Source: Hevea brasiliensis | Taxonomy: Eukaryota > Streptophyta > Magnoliopsida > Malpighiales > Euphorbiaceae | DNA length: 64,000 nucleotides | Reading direction: 5' to 3' | NCBI RefSeq assembly: GCF_030052815.1 | Contig: NC_079505.1 | Span: 30,710,726 to 30,774,725 of the forward strand | Shown: positions 49,501 to 60,117 of the stretch, one piece after another | Layout: every line of letters starts with the position of its first letter | How positions within the stretch are numbered: the first letter of the stretch is position 1 | The notes under the pieces: generated by a model | Seen by the model: the letters and a program-made list of their open reading frames with translations, nothing else | What the model was told of the DNA's origin: nothing | The model's database searches: none | Program-made: the position numbers and the translations under genes

Positions 49501-50656
49501 ATATATTTTGGTATTAATGCAAATATTTGTAATTTGTGTTTATAAATGAAAATTTAGTATTTATTTATTATTTGTACATGATTATCATGTGAAATGAATG
49601 AATGATAAATAGAAGAATTTTTTAGAAATGGTTGAGAAATATTGAGATTATGTTGATATAATGAAGTTTGAGAATAATTGAAAATGTATTGAAAGTGTTT
49701 TCACGAGTTCCAAAGAACTGTTTTCTCCATTCTTAACCAGTACTTTGTCGGATTTTCTATAAAATTTTCGGAATCTCAAATGAATTTATAATTTCAATAA
49801 ATGACTTAAAGGAGTTAAATTTCACAAATTGCACTTCATAACCATGAAGAAATAAATTAAGGAAGGATAAAAGTAATTGAGATAAAATATGGTGTTAGGT
49901 ATCTTTGTGTGGCATATCTTGCTCGGCAATATTGTAGATGGGTAAGGGTGTCACATTGTGACTTGAAGACGTATTGGGAATATTTTTAGTGCATTGTAGG
50001 TATACTCATATACTTTAGATTTTGATATAATCATGTAACTATTTGTATGTAAACGTTCGAGCGGTTGTACAAAAATATTTATAATATTATTTTGATTGTA
50101 ATCAAATACAAATTATTATAATATTAACTTTGAGATTTTATTTACTTGTATATTTTTGTAAAATAAATTTTATCTCTCAATGGATATAATATTGAAATTT
50201 CTTTACGAGTCTTATAGATAATGAATCATTTTCTTGATGATGAGTTGATTGCTTGAACTAAAATGAGAAATGATTTGTGAAATGTTGAGATTGAATTGGG
50301 AACATTTTTGTAAATTGCTTTTTAATTGATTTGAAGAAGCTTTTTCTAAATTTCTAGTCGGCACTCTGCCAAAACTTTTGTAAAATTTTTAAATGTTAAA
50401 TTAATTTCAAATAAAGCTTATGTCATCACTGCAAAGTTTTAAAAATGCTTAATAATTACTAGAAAATTTTAAGACAAATATTGGATTTGAAAACACTTAG
50501 TTTAAATTTTTGTCATGCCACGCTAGATTGCTAAATGGAATTGTTTGCCAAAATCCCTTGTAGTATATTTACTAGATTATCGGTAGGCAAAATGCGGTAA
50601 TTTATTAAGTATTATACGGGATCATGTTACATCTTACGGAGGGGTAGGGTGTGACA
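43553..50656 (+). mobile_element. Solo LTR, family A, plus orientation, with nested insertion
   Basis: Ends TGTAACACCCC...GTGTGACA with a perfect target duplication 'ttttg' (43548-43552 and 50657-50661). Removing the nested family B LTR (46668-49955 plus one 'ttgtg') leaves 3.8 kb. The end near 50625-50656 ('gggatcatgtta', 'ggggtagggtgtgaca') matches the reverse complement of 33284-33320. There is no internal coding region. Leader donor 'aag/gtaagtc' at 44431. Confidence 0.92.
46668..49955 (+). mobile_element. Solo LTR, family B, plus orientation (nested in family A LTR)
   Basis: 3288 bp, TGTAACACCC...GGGTGTCACA, target duplication 'ttgtg' (46663-46667 and 49956-49960). It is collinear with both LTRs of the Tekay-like element (52394 and 60118), including 'cataactcagtgtagaaagg', the 'ttacttgggca' box (48990) and the 'accactaa...gcttagcgcg' box (49263). 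ORFs on either strand here are not genes. Confidence 0.94.
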
Positions 50657-50661
50657 TTTTG

Positions 50662-50787
50662 AAAATTTCAAACCCACAAACATGAACATACTATCACACC
50701 TTACTGCCACTCCTTTATTAGTAAAGTTTTACTTTTTACAATAATATTTCGTCAATGATATATGACGGCAGGCCCTAAGCGATCTAA
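50662..50787. other. Short intervening sequence before the second TRIM
   Basis: Continues the fragment cut at 43552. Includes 'tatcacacctta', which could be an LTR terminus. Nothing else is supported. Confidence 0.3.
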
Positions 50788-51530
50788 TGAGGCGGGAGTG
50801 GCATAAGAGAGTAAACTTACGGCAAGCTTCTAGGATGGGAGGCTACCTAGGGTAGTGGAATGCAGGGCATAGGAATGAATTGAATCATACATAGAAATGG
50901 GGGAAACTAATCACTAGAGGCGCCTCTTGGTGGAAAGGCCTGAAGAGTTAGAAGAACTCTGGGTTTAAGCGTGCTTGCTTGAGAGAAATGCTAGGATGGG
51001 TGACCTCCTGAGAAGTTCTCCATTCCACCTATGGGACAAAACTGTGAGGCTTAGGATGAGGTGAGCCAGCGGACAATTCCTCTAGTGGTGGGAGCAAGGG
51101 CATTACGGATGGTATTAAAGCCAAACCCCTCTAGTAGATGTGTAGTTAGAGGGCGAACCAGGTCAAAGCTAGTGGGCCTATGATGACTCGACTTGGGAAA
51201 GCGGTCCAATGAGGCGAGGAGTGGCATAAGAGAGTAAACTCCCAATAGGCTTCTAGGATGGTGAGACTACCTAGGTTAGTGGAATCTGAGGCACATGAAT
51301 GAATCGAATCATACATTGAAATGCGAGAAACTAATCACTAGAGGCCCCTTTTGGTGCAATGGCCTAGAGAGTTGAAAGAACTCGAGTTAAGTGTGCTCGC
51401 TTGAGAGAAATGCTAGGATGGGTGGCGTCGTGGAAAGTTCTCCATTCCATCTATGGGACAAAATCGTGAGACTTAGAATAAGGTGGGTCAAAGCGGATAA
51501 TTCCTCTAGAGGTTAGAGCGGGGTGTTACG
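50788..51530 (+). mobile_element. Second TRIM-like element
   Basis: Two direct repeats of about 320 bp (50788-51107 and 51210-51530), both with 'gagtggcataagagagtaaact', 'atgctaggatggg' and 'gttctccattcca', enclose about 100 bp. The spacer starts with TGGTATTAAAGCCAAACC (51110-51127), a variant initiator-Met primer site, and ends in the purine-rich 'gggaaagcgg'. There is no coding capacity. Exact ends are uncertain (TGAGGCG at the left, a TTACG right end instead of TTACA) and no target duplication was found. Confidence 0.8.
51110..51127 (+). promoter_or_regulatory. Primer-binding site of the second TRIM
   Basis: TGGTATTAAAGCC matches the initiator tRNA-Met complement at 11 of 13 positions. 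Lies two to three bases after the left repeat. Confidence 0.75.
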
Positions 51531-51547
51531 GTTTGCCAATTTTGTCA

Positions 51548-52393
51548 CCAACCATCCTAGCATCTCTCTAATCCTCTACCTATCGATGAAGGCGCAGCCC
51601 TAGGGGCAATGTTGGCATAGAAAGTAGAGAATCTGGATTGAGTTATTTATTACATCAGTAAGAAACTCCTTGCTTATGAGGAGAATTATTCGCTGATAGA
51701 AAGAACCTGTCTAGCTATGGTATGGGTAACTAAGAAGTTAAGACACTACTTTTAGACCCATCGAGTCATTACAGTATTTCTGATGGATCCTCTGAAGTAC
51801 CTATTTGAAGCACCAGCATTAGTTAGAAAATTAGCTAAGTGGTTGATCCTACTGTCTGAATTTAATATTATATATGAGACACGAAAAAACATCAAAGGGT
51901 GTGTAGTGGCTAAATTTCTTTCTGAAAATTTGGTTAATGAGGAAGAATAAGTCAAAACAGCCTTTCCAAATGAGAGCCTCAAGCTATTAAAGGTCCAACC
52001 ATGGAAAATGTACTTTGATGGCTCCATGAATAAGAGCAGAGCAGGTATAGGGGTAGTTTTGGAAGCACTAAATGGAGAATAGCTATTAATGTCAAAAGGC
52101 TATGTTTTCCACCATTAAAATGTTGAAAAATATGAGGCTTACATTTATGGCTTGGAAGCATTAATATCTGTTGGGGCTAAAAAGTAGAGGTGTTGGAGAC
52201 TCAATGCTAGTGATTTCCTAAAGGTGAATGGGAATTAAAAGAAGAAAAGTTGAGGCCATACCTAGAGTATGCCAAGATACTATTATTTATCTTTAATAAA
52301 TGATTGTGAAGCACATGCCCAAAACCCATAACTAGATGGCTGATTTTCTAGCCATGCTAGCATCCTTATTGGAGAAAGGTCATGGAAGTGACC
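51548..52393 (+). pseudogene. Tat/Ogre-like RT end and two RNase H regions, plus strand
   Basis: Starts inside the RT connection ('LILYLS', 'GAMLA'), then 'YYISKKLLAYEENYSLIERTC', 'MVWVTKKLRHYF', 'DPLKYLFEAPALVRKLAKW', 'LLSEFNIIYE', 'IKGCVVAKFL', followed by a second RNase H with 'WKMYFDGSMNKSRAGIGVVL' (catalytic Asp) and 'EKYEAYIYGLEAL' (catalytic Glu), and 'MADFLAMLASLLEKG' just before the Tekay insertion. Stops are mostly TAG where the family has Gln. It picks up exactly where the minus-strand RT at 23299 stops. Confidence 0.85.
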
Positions 52394-55365
52394 TGTAACA
52401 TCCTCCTTTGTAGCAGTGCAGTACATTCTACTATTACGGTGACCGGTGTTGGTCCAGACAGCTAAAATATCTGGAAAAATATTTAGTCTAGAGTAACGAG
52501 TCATAAATAATTCAAATACTAATAAGAAAAATTAAGGAAAAATTTTAGAAATAAAATACAACTAAGTTAAATGAACCGGTGCGTAGTGATGGATAACCGG
52601 TGGGAAGTTGCGGTTTTCGACTAGAAGCCCTAAACCCGGGAGAAAATTTATGAAATAATATTTGGGACTCCAGAGAAGAGTCATTGAGGTTTCGATGGCA
52701 TTAGAATGCCAAGAAAATGCTTAGAAAAATTTTTAGATCGGTATAGACGATTTTGGCTCGATAAGCCAAGCGGAGGCATTTTGGTCATTTCGTCTTCAAG
52801 GATGATTTTTGACCAACTTGTCCAGTTAAGTAAATAATTATTATGATATAAAATATGAATAAATATTGCTAAAAAATTAATTAGAAATGAGTGTAAAAAG
52901 GAAAGAAAAGAAAATAAATTAAAACTTGAATTATGACATCACTATGATGTCATTATTAAAGCCTCCACCAATCAAAATTCACCAAGCTATTATAAATCAA
53001 TTTAAAAAGAGTTAAGTGGGCAGTTATTAAAAAGAAAAATCTGCATCCCCTACCTCTCTCAACCCAGTGAAATCTTCCTAACCCCAAACCTTCATTGAAG
53101 CTTTATCAAGCTTTATACCCCACTCCATTTTACCTTATTACCCTTTACTTCTTTCATAAAATTTTTCCTCACCCCTTAAACTCTCTCTACCCAGCAAAAA
53201 GAAGAAGGAAAAGGAAGGTTTTGCAAGCTTGGGAGTTATCTCCAACAAGGTTAGTGCCAATTTGATTGCATAATAGTTGTGTATGATTGCCATTGAACAT
53301 GATTTTGGTGTTTTAATTCATGGATTGTATGTATATAGAGAATTGAAATTGTTGGAGTTAGGGTTTGGGAAAAACCTAGGGTTTTGCTCATGTATTAGTG
53401 AAAGAAAATTCTAATGGTCAATTAGTGACCATTTGGTTATGTTTGAGTAGGAATTGAAGTGAATTGTGTCATGGGATTTGAGGTTAGAATCTTTGCCTTG
53501 AGTGTCCTGCAGGTCTGGATGTGAGTCTAGCATGTTTGGGCAGCTATAACTTGAGTTGTGTAGGTTCAATTGGTGCAAGGACAATTGGACATGAAATTAG
53601 ACACATAATGGTACAACTTTAATGAAGGAACCCTATCCAGAAAGCAAACTTAGGATGCCCTAGAAATTGACCAAATCCGGGTAACTTATATTCTGCCTGG
53701 GCAAAATGACCAAATGAACAGTGTTCATTCATTTGGTCATAACTCAGTGTAGAAAGGTCCCATTGACCTGAAATTTATATAAATTAAAAGCTTAGACAAT
53801 TTAGAACAAGTTTTATGTTGAACACAAACTCTAATTCTGGACTTAACTAAATGAAATTATTGGCTCAATTTGAACTACCAAATCTAGCGGAATGGTATTA
53901 CGCGAGAATTTACAGTAGATACCAATCCGGCCAGCGTTGCACAAAATGGCATATCTTGAGCTAGAAAACTCCAAATAAAGTGATTCAAAAATTGAAATGT
54001 AACTAGACACAATAAAGAACAACTTTGATTAAGAACACCTGACCAAATTCTCACTATAGAATGGCCTAATGGAATAGTGAACTCTAGCACCCAAAAAAAC
54101 TGAAATTTTGATTTATTCTCCATTAGTTAGAAGTATGGATTGGCAACTAATGCCAACATTTTTGGGAACCAAAATGTGGCAATTTATGTGATTAGGACCC
54201 ATGCAACTATTATATATTGGAAAGTCAATAATTTGACCTAAATAGTAAAATGAATAGTAACCTTACATGTAAAATATGAAAATTCAATTAATAACTTTGT
54301 AATGTGCCCAAGTACACCTAGTAAGATTTGTTTGGATAGGTTAGCATGCCAATAAGGTTCAGTTAGCAGTACTGCACATGGCATCTGCCATTCTATGATT
54401 TTATGGCTTTTAGCCATTCTGATATTATGATGATACTTGGCCTTGTGCCTAATGCCTATTATAGCTTATCGTACATTACATTTGCAGCGGAGACACATTG
54501 TGACCGATGGTGTGGCGGCGATACTTAGTAACGGTGCTAGTTTACCCATATATCGATCCGGTCATCGGTATAAGTTACTTGGGCAACCAAAAATGCAAGT
54601 TGATAAATTTAATGAAATAATGGATATAACAAGTACTAAATAAATAATACTACAAATAATTTGTCTATATGAGAAATCAACATATACATTGCATAATTAT
54701 TCTCTTTTAGTTCTTTTATTTTATTATTGGCACCACTAAGCATTATTGTTTAGCGCGTTGCTTTGCCATGCGTAGGTTAGGAGCGAGAGAGCCAGTAGAC
54801 CACAGTGGTGAGGCCATCCATTGTTTTGTATAGTGTATGTGTGGCCTTACAGGACTTGATGCATTGGTAGGACACTAGACCCCATTTTGGTATTTTATGC
54901 TGTTTGGTATTTTGTAATTAAACTTTTATTTTCTCATATATAGTTGAAACTCATGTAATATATTTTGGTATTAATGCAAATGTTTGTAATTTGTATTTAT
55001 AAATGAATGAATGATAAATAGAAGAAATTTTTAGAAATGGTTGAGGAATATAGAGATTATGTTGATATAATGGAGTTTGAGAATGATTGAGATGTATTGG
55101 AAGTGTTTTTCACAGGTTTCGAAGAACTGTTTTATTCATTTTTAGCCGGTACTCTGCCTAATTTTCTATAAAATTTTCAGAACCTCAAATAAATTCATAA
55201 TTTCAATAAATGACTTAAATGAGTTAAATCTCACAAATTGCACTTCATAACCATGAAGAAATAAATTAAGGAAGGATAAAAATAATTAAGATAAAATATG
55301 GTGTTCCAGTATACTATGTGGCATATCTTGCTCGGCTATACTGTAGACGGGTAAGGGGTGTCACA
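52394..55365 (+). repeat. 5' LTR of the Tekay-like element (family B)
   Basis: 2972 bp, TGTAACATCC...GGTGTCACA. It has a TATA box (52991-52998, TATAAATC) and a leader splice donor 'aacaag/gttagtg' at 53250. ORFs inside (53884-54123, 54437-54643 and others) are chance. Confidence 0.94.
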
Positions 55366-55478
55366 TTTAGTGGTATCAGAGCACGATTTAGGCGTTTCTG
55401 GGTCTAGATCGAGTCCATACCATGCATTGTATTTGTAAGAGTCGACGTGACACTATCTGATTTGTTTGGTTTTCTTAG
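53250..55478 (+). other. Predicted leader intron from LTR to gag
   Basis: Donor AAG/GTTAGTG inside the LTR, acceptor 'ttggttttcttag' ending at 55478, only 12 bp before the gag ATG. Splicing would drop the rest of the LTR and the primer site from a gag-coding mRNA. The donor is conserved in all family B copies. Confidence 0.45.
55371..55383 (+). promoter_or_regulatory. Primer-binding site, initiator tRNA-Met type
   Basis: TGGTATCAGAGCA, five bases after the 5' LTR. Confidence 0.9.
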
Positions 55479-55490
55479 TTTGATTAGGAT

Positions 55491-56690
55491 ATGGACCCTA
55501 CGTCTCGGAGGCGGTTGAGGAGGAAGTGGAGAGTCATGGTCCACCTCGGCAGTGAGGCCCAGGGCGAGGAGAACCTATTCCACCAGCACCAGTGAGCTGC
55601 ACGACCTCCACAGGCCATGTTTTAGCAAATGGCGAATTTTTGGACAAATGGCGGGGTAATGCCACCACTACCACCACCTCCATAGAGAAATCCCATCTAG
55701 GAAAAGCGAAATTTGGGCGGTGGATTTTTGGCAAGAGAGAAGATGATTCTATTGGCGGTGAAGCTGTTGAGCGAACAAGATGAGTTTTAAAATAACTCCA
55801 CTTTGCACGAGCAATACCTAGAAGGCATTGTATCTCTCTTGCAAGATGATGCATATCAATGGTGGGATCTGGTGTCGATGAAGTGCAGCTAGAACAAATA
55901 ACTGAGACTTCTTCCTCTCGAGTTCAAAAGAAGTATGTGGGTAGTGTATATCTAAAGAGAGAAGAAGAGAATTCATTAACTTTGAGGTAGAGGCAACTTG
56001 ATGGCGAGTTTGAAAAAGAATTTGTTAGACTAAGCCATTATGGAAGGAGATAGTCCTAATGAGGCGAGAGGTGTAGAAGATTTGAAGAAGGGCTAAATGA
56101 CAACATAAAGATAGTGATCACTACCTTGGGAATCACAGACTTCACCAAGTTAGTGAAAACTAAAGTATAAGTTGAGAAAATCGAATAAGTGGCGGACTAG
56201 AAGAGAGACGGTAGAAGAGGAGTCAGTCGGCATAGCTCATCTCCTACACTGGAAAGAAGTTTAGAGGTCCACCTATTTAGAGTTAGGTCAGCCTCAAGGT
56301 CGGAGTCAATCCTAAGGGCCAGGCTGCAATTCACACCTAGGAGAGGTCGACCCACACCATCGGTGGGCGGCTCTCTAGGGGCGGTGTTCATGGGACCAGC
56401 CCGACATCATTTGCTTCTCCACCTTTGCTGAACTAGCATAAGGGAGTGTTAGAGAGTGACGGTGCCTACCTAAGGTGTGGGTCGTGAGCATTAGTTAAGG
56501 AAGCGTACGCAGAACTACCATTTGCTCCGGCATAAATAGATAGACCTAACCTACACCTCAAAGAGGTAGGAAGTCCGGTAAATGAGGCGGTTGGTCCATA
56601 ACATAGACTGCATGCGAGGCGGCCAAAAGGCGGAGGCTAGAGCACTGCTAGAACCTATTCCATGAGAGCTCGGGAGGAGCAAGATGCCCC
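55491..56690 (+). pseudogene. Tekay-like gag, badly degraded
   Basis: ATG at 55491 (MDPTSRRRLRR), chosen because it follows the predicted acceptor and is the first ATG. Scattered capsid motifs remain: 'LLQDDAYQWWD' (about 55845-55870), 'FKRSMW' and a gag-like 'RGVEDLKKG' region near 56080. A zinc-knuckle area is not clear. The region is unusually rich in 'gcgg' and 'ggcga' words where related gags would have Gln/Arg codons, and frames shift at many of these places. The minus-strand ORF at 55534-55854 and plus ORF at 55592-55783 are shadows. Confidence 0.7.
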
Positions 56691-57180
56691 GGATGTTATC
56701 GAGTGCGTTCACCCTCTACAACACATCTGTGCATGCATTAGTGGATCCGGATCCACTCATTCATACATCTGCATCAACATACCCATATAAAGGGGGATAA
56801 AAGTAGGGGAGAGTTACCAAGACAATCAGGTCAATAATCCAATGGGCTACAGTGTGGTGGTGAACAAAGGGAACAAATGTTGCCTGTTAAGCATTTAGGG
56901 CTATGAATTCTTAGCGGACTGATTGAATTGCCTTTCCATGAGTTTGGCGTGATTTTGGGAATGGGTGGTTGTCATGTCATCGAGCAATGGTGATTATAAA
57001 TTGAATATGATTTCCTAGAAAACTCCTGAGGGTAATGAGATAACAGTTGTGAGGCAAAGGACAAATTACTTCTCAAATGGCATCTCAGACATAGTTGTAA
57101 GAAAGCGATGAGAAAGCATTTGTGAAGCCTACCTAGTACATGTGGTGGATACTAGGCAGGCTAAGCAAGATCTGTGTGAC
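56691..57180 (+). pseudogene. Tekay-like aspartic protease, inactive
   Basis: 'FTLYNTSVHALVDPDPLIHTSAS' begins near 56710. The active-site triad, normally Asp-Ser/Pro-Gly, reads Asp-Pro-Asp. Further on, 'LIELPFHEFGVILGMGG' (56925-56970) has Gly where the family has Asp in both places. Stops lie between. The polyprotein could not be cut by this copy. Confidence 0.75.
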
Positions 57181-57189
57181 ATACCCACA

Positions 57190-58110
57190 GTAAGAGACTT
57201 CCCAGATGTGTTCCCTAAAGAATTGCCTGGCTTGCCACCAGAAAGGAAAGTCGAATTTGCTATTGAGATCTTTAGACACGGCACCAATCTCTATTGCTCC
57301 TTATAGGATGGCACCTCTTTGAGTTAAAGGCTGAAAATCCAGGTTGTAGAGTTCTTGGATAAGGGGTTCATAGGCTGATGTGTCACCATGGGGAGCTCTA
57401 GTGCTATTTGTAAGGAAGAAGGATGGGACTTTGAGGTTATGCATCGATTACGTAGTTGAATAAAGTAGTTTGTGAAGAACAAGTATCGATTGCCTAGAAT
57501 TGATGATCTATTTGATTAGTTGAAATGGCGGGAGTATTTTCTAAAATTGATCTCGGATCGGGGTATCATCGATTGAGGGTGAAGGATGTAGATGTGCCAA
57601 AGGCGCATTCGGGGGTTTGGTATGGGCATTATGATTTCATGGTGATGCCCTTTGGCCTAACAAATGCACCAACAACATTCATGGACCTTATGAGCCGTAT
57701 CTTCCATCCATATCTAGATCGGTTCGTAGTGGTCTTTATTGATGATATTTTGGTGTATTCCAAGACCAGGGAAGAACATGATGAGCATTTGAGGATTGTC
57801 TTGCAAACCCTGAGAGAAAAGAAACTGTATGCTAAGTTGTCCAAATGTGACTTACGGTTGAATGAGATTGCATTCCTTGGACACATAGTGTCGATTGATG
57901 GGATTAAGTGGATCCCAAGAAAATAGAAGCGATGATAGAATGGAAGCCTCCCGGAAATACAAGCGAGATCAGAAGTTTCTTGGGGCTAGTGTATTCTGAG
58001 AAGATTTATGAAGGATTTTCTTTAATAACTGCTCCAATGACCAAGTTGTTACACAAGAATGTCATATTTGACTGGAATGATAAGTGTCAGGTTTTGAGAA
58101 ATTGAAGGCT
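57190..58110 (+). pseudogene. Tekay-like reverse transcriptase
   Basis: An N-terminal segment 'FPDVFPKELPGLPPERKVEFAIE' (57200-57270) is followed by breaks. The core is open from 57525 to 57926 with '[22 protein letters not shown]', '[17 protein letters not shown]', '[22 protein letters not shown]' (FIDD active site 57735-57746) and '[19 protein letters not shown]'. A frameshift near 57920 leads to '[16 protein letters not shown]' and 'IRSFLGL'. The active-site aspartates are present, but the reading frame is not continuous. Confidence 0.9.
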
Positions 58111-58516
58111 ATGTTAACAAAGGCACCAGTGTTAACACAGCCAGTGTCGGGAAAGGACTTTGTGGTCTCTGATGATGCCTCGCATAATGGGTTAGGGTGT
58201 GTATTGTTGCAAGAGGAAGGTGGTTGCCTATGCTTCCAGGGCAGTGAGGCCACATCAACAGAATTACCCTACCCATGATTTAGAACTTGCAGCAATTATC
58301 TTCGCACTAAAGACATGGAGGCACTATTTGTATAGTGAAAAGTGCTACATTTACATAGACCACAAAAGTCTAAAATATTTGCCAACCGGAAGGAGCTCAA
58401 CCTTAGGCAGGCGATGGATTGAGTTCTTAAAGGACTATATTTGTGTGATTGACTACCATCACAGGAAGGCAAATGTAATTCTTGATGCTTTAAGAGAAAA
58501 TCCATCACGACTTTGA
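58084..58516 (+). pseudogene. Tekay-like RNase H
   Basis: 'FEKLKAMLTKAPVLTQPVSGKD', '[15 protein letters not shown]' (catalytic Asp), then in another frame '[25 protein letters not shown]' (catalytic Glu), '[23 protein letters not shown]' and '[14 protein letters not shown]'. A frameshift occurs near 58210 and another around 58385, where 'ccggaagg' replaces a Gln-Lys-Glu run. Confidence 0.88.
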
Positions 58517-58568
58517 GATCATTGAATGCTCGTCTATCCATGGCTCGAGATGGAGCTATTTTGTTGAG

Positions 58569-59640
58569 TTGCAAGTGAGGCCAAACCTACTACAACAAAT
58601 TTTAGATGGGCAAAAAGTAGATGAGAAGTTAATGGCTATTATGAGCAAAATCTCAGATGGGAAGGCAACTAATTATGAGATGAAAGCAGATGAGTATCTG
58701 TACTACAAAGAAAGAGTGTACATGCGGATGATGGGAATTGAAAGCGATATTCTAAAGAGGCACACATTAGTGTTTATGCTATGCACCTAGGAAGTACAAA
58801 AATGTATCATAACCTGAAGCTTCACTATTGGTGACCTGGTATGAAGAAGGACATAGTTGACTATGTGACTAAATGCCTGACATGTCAGCAAGTCAAGGTA
58901 GAATATCAACTTCCATTGGGTTTGCTACGACTTATCGTATACCTGTATGGAAATGGGATCGGGTCACCATGGATTTTGTTAGTGGTCTATGTCTCACCTA
59001 GAAAAAGCATAATGCAGTATGGGTGATAGTAGATAGATTGACGAAGTCAGCACACTTCTGCCGATTAGAATTGCCTACTCCTTTGGAGAAGCTAGCGGTG
59101 TATATCGGTGAGATAGTTAAATGCATGGAATTCCACTTTCCATCATATCGATCAAGACCAAGGTTTACATCGAGATATTAGAAGATGTTACATGAATCCT
59201 TGGGTACACAACTCCACTTTATATGACTTTCCATCCACAGACGGATGGGCAATCAAAAAGAGTAATCCAGGTAAACATTGAAACCAATTGAATTTATACA
59301 AATATTGAACTGAAATGATAATAATAACATGAAATATATGTTAGGTCCTTGAGGATATGCTGAGGAGTTGTGTCATTGAGATTGAGGGAAGTTGGGATAG
59401 ATACCTCTCACTGGCAGAATTTGCATACAATAATAGCTACCAAGCTAGCATCCAAATGACCCCGTATGAAGCATTATATGGGAGGAAATGTAGAACCCCA
59501 GTGTGTTGAACTGAATTGGGCGAAGATAAACTAGTAGGGCCAGACCTAGTGAAACAGACTTAGGAGAAAATAAAGTTAATCAAAGCCAATCTAAAGGTTG
59601 CCTCAGATAGACAAAAATCCCATGCCGACCTGAAGAGAAA
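58569..59640 (+). pseudogene. Tekay-like integrase with an intron
   Basis: The zinc-binding end is seen as 'VTKCLTCQQVK' (58866-58897). The core has 'WDRVTMDFVSGL'-type wording near 58960-58990 (first Asp), 'VWVIVDRLTKSAHF' (59016-59060), 'FHPQTDGQS' (59231-59255) and, after a 74-bp intron, '[21 protein letters not shown]' and '[24 protein letters not shown]'. The third catalytic residue, Glu in GQSE, is Lys here (codon AAA, 59256-59258). Frameshifts near 58910, 59150 and 59200 also disable it. The C terminus continues to 'DLKRKEIEYAVGNKVFLKV'. Confidence 0.88.
59271..59344 (+). other. Predicted 74-bp intron in the Tekay integrase
   Basis: GTAAACATTG...ATGTTAG, about 80 percent A+T, lies exactly between codons: ...RVIQ / VLEDML... 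read on in frame when it is removed (phase 0). With it in place the frame closes at once. 'aactgaaatg' (59310-59319) could hold the branch point. Confidence 0.75.
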
Positions 59641-59668
59641 AGAAATAGAATATGCAGTTGGCAACAAA

Positions 59669-60088
59669 GTGTTCCTCAAGGTATCACCATGGAAGAAGGT
59701 ACTAAGGTTTGGAAGAAAAGGTAAGTTAAGCCCTAGGTTCATTGGCACATATGAAATCATTGAACGTGTGGGACCAGTGGCCTATAGGCTAGCTTTACCA
59801 CCAAAGTTGGACAAGATCCACAATGTGTTTCATGTATCCATGCTGAGAAGATACTGTTCAGATCCTTTACATGTCATTTTCATGGAAGAAATTGAAGTAC
59901 AACTAGACTTGACATATGAAGAATAACCCATACGGATCCTGGCTCGGGAAGTGAAGGAGTTGAGGAACAATTTAATTCCACTAGTGAAAGTGCTTTGGAG
60001 GCACCACAATACCGAGGAGGCAACTTGGGAAAGTGAAGAGACGATGAAGAAACAGTTCTCTCAACTATTTGCATTAGGTAAATTTTAA
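59669..60088 (+). pseudogene. Tekay-like pol C terminus with chromodomain
   Basis: Open from 59669: 'VSPWKKVLRFGRKGKLSPRFIG', 'GPVAYRLALPPKLDKIHNVFHVSMLRRY', 'DPLHVI', then the chromodomain-like segment 'LIPLVKVLWRHHNTEEATWESE' (59975-60040) and the stop TAA 60086-60088. In chromoviruses this domain directs integration to heterochromatin. An early TAA at 59925 (probably Gln or Glu originally) separates the two blocks. Confidence 0.85.
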
Positions 60089-60099
60089 GGACGAAATTT

Positions 60100-60117
60100 A
60101 AATTAGAGGGGAAGAGT
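60100..60117 (+). promoter_or_regulatory. Tekay-like polypurine tract
   Basis: 'aaattagaggggaagagt' immediately before the 3' LTR. Confidence 0.85.

Noticed and set aside
55592..56391. ORFs on both strands in the Tekay gag region (55534-55854 minus, 56197-56391 minus)
   Set aside because: Frame fragments of a degraded gag. No independent coding evidence.
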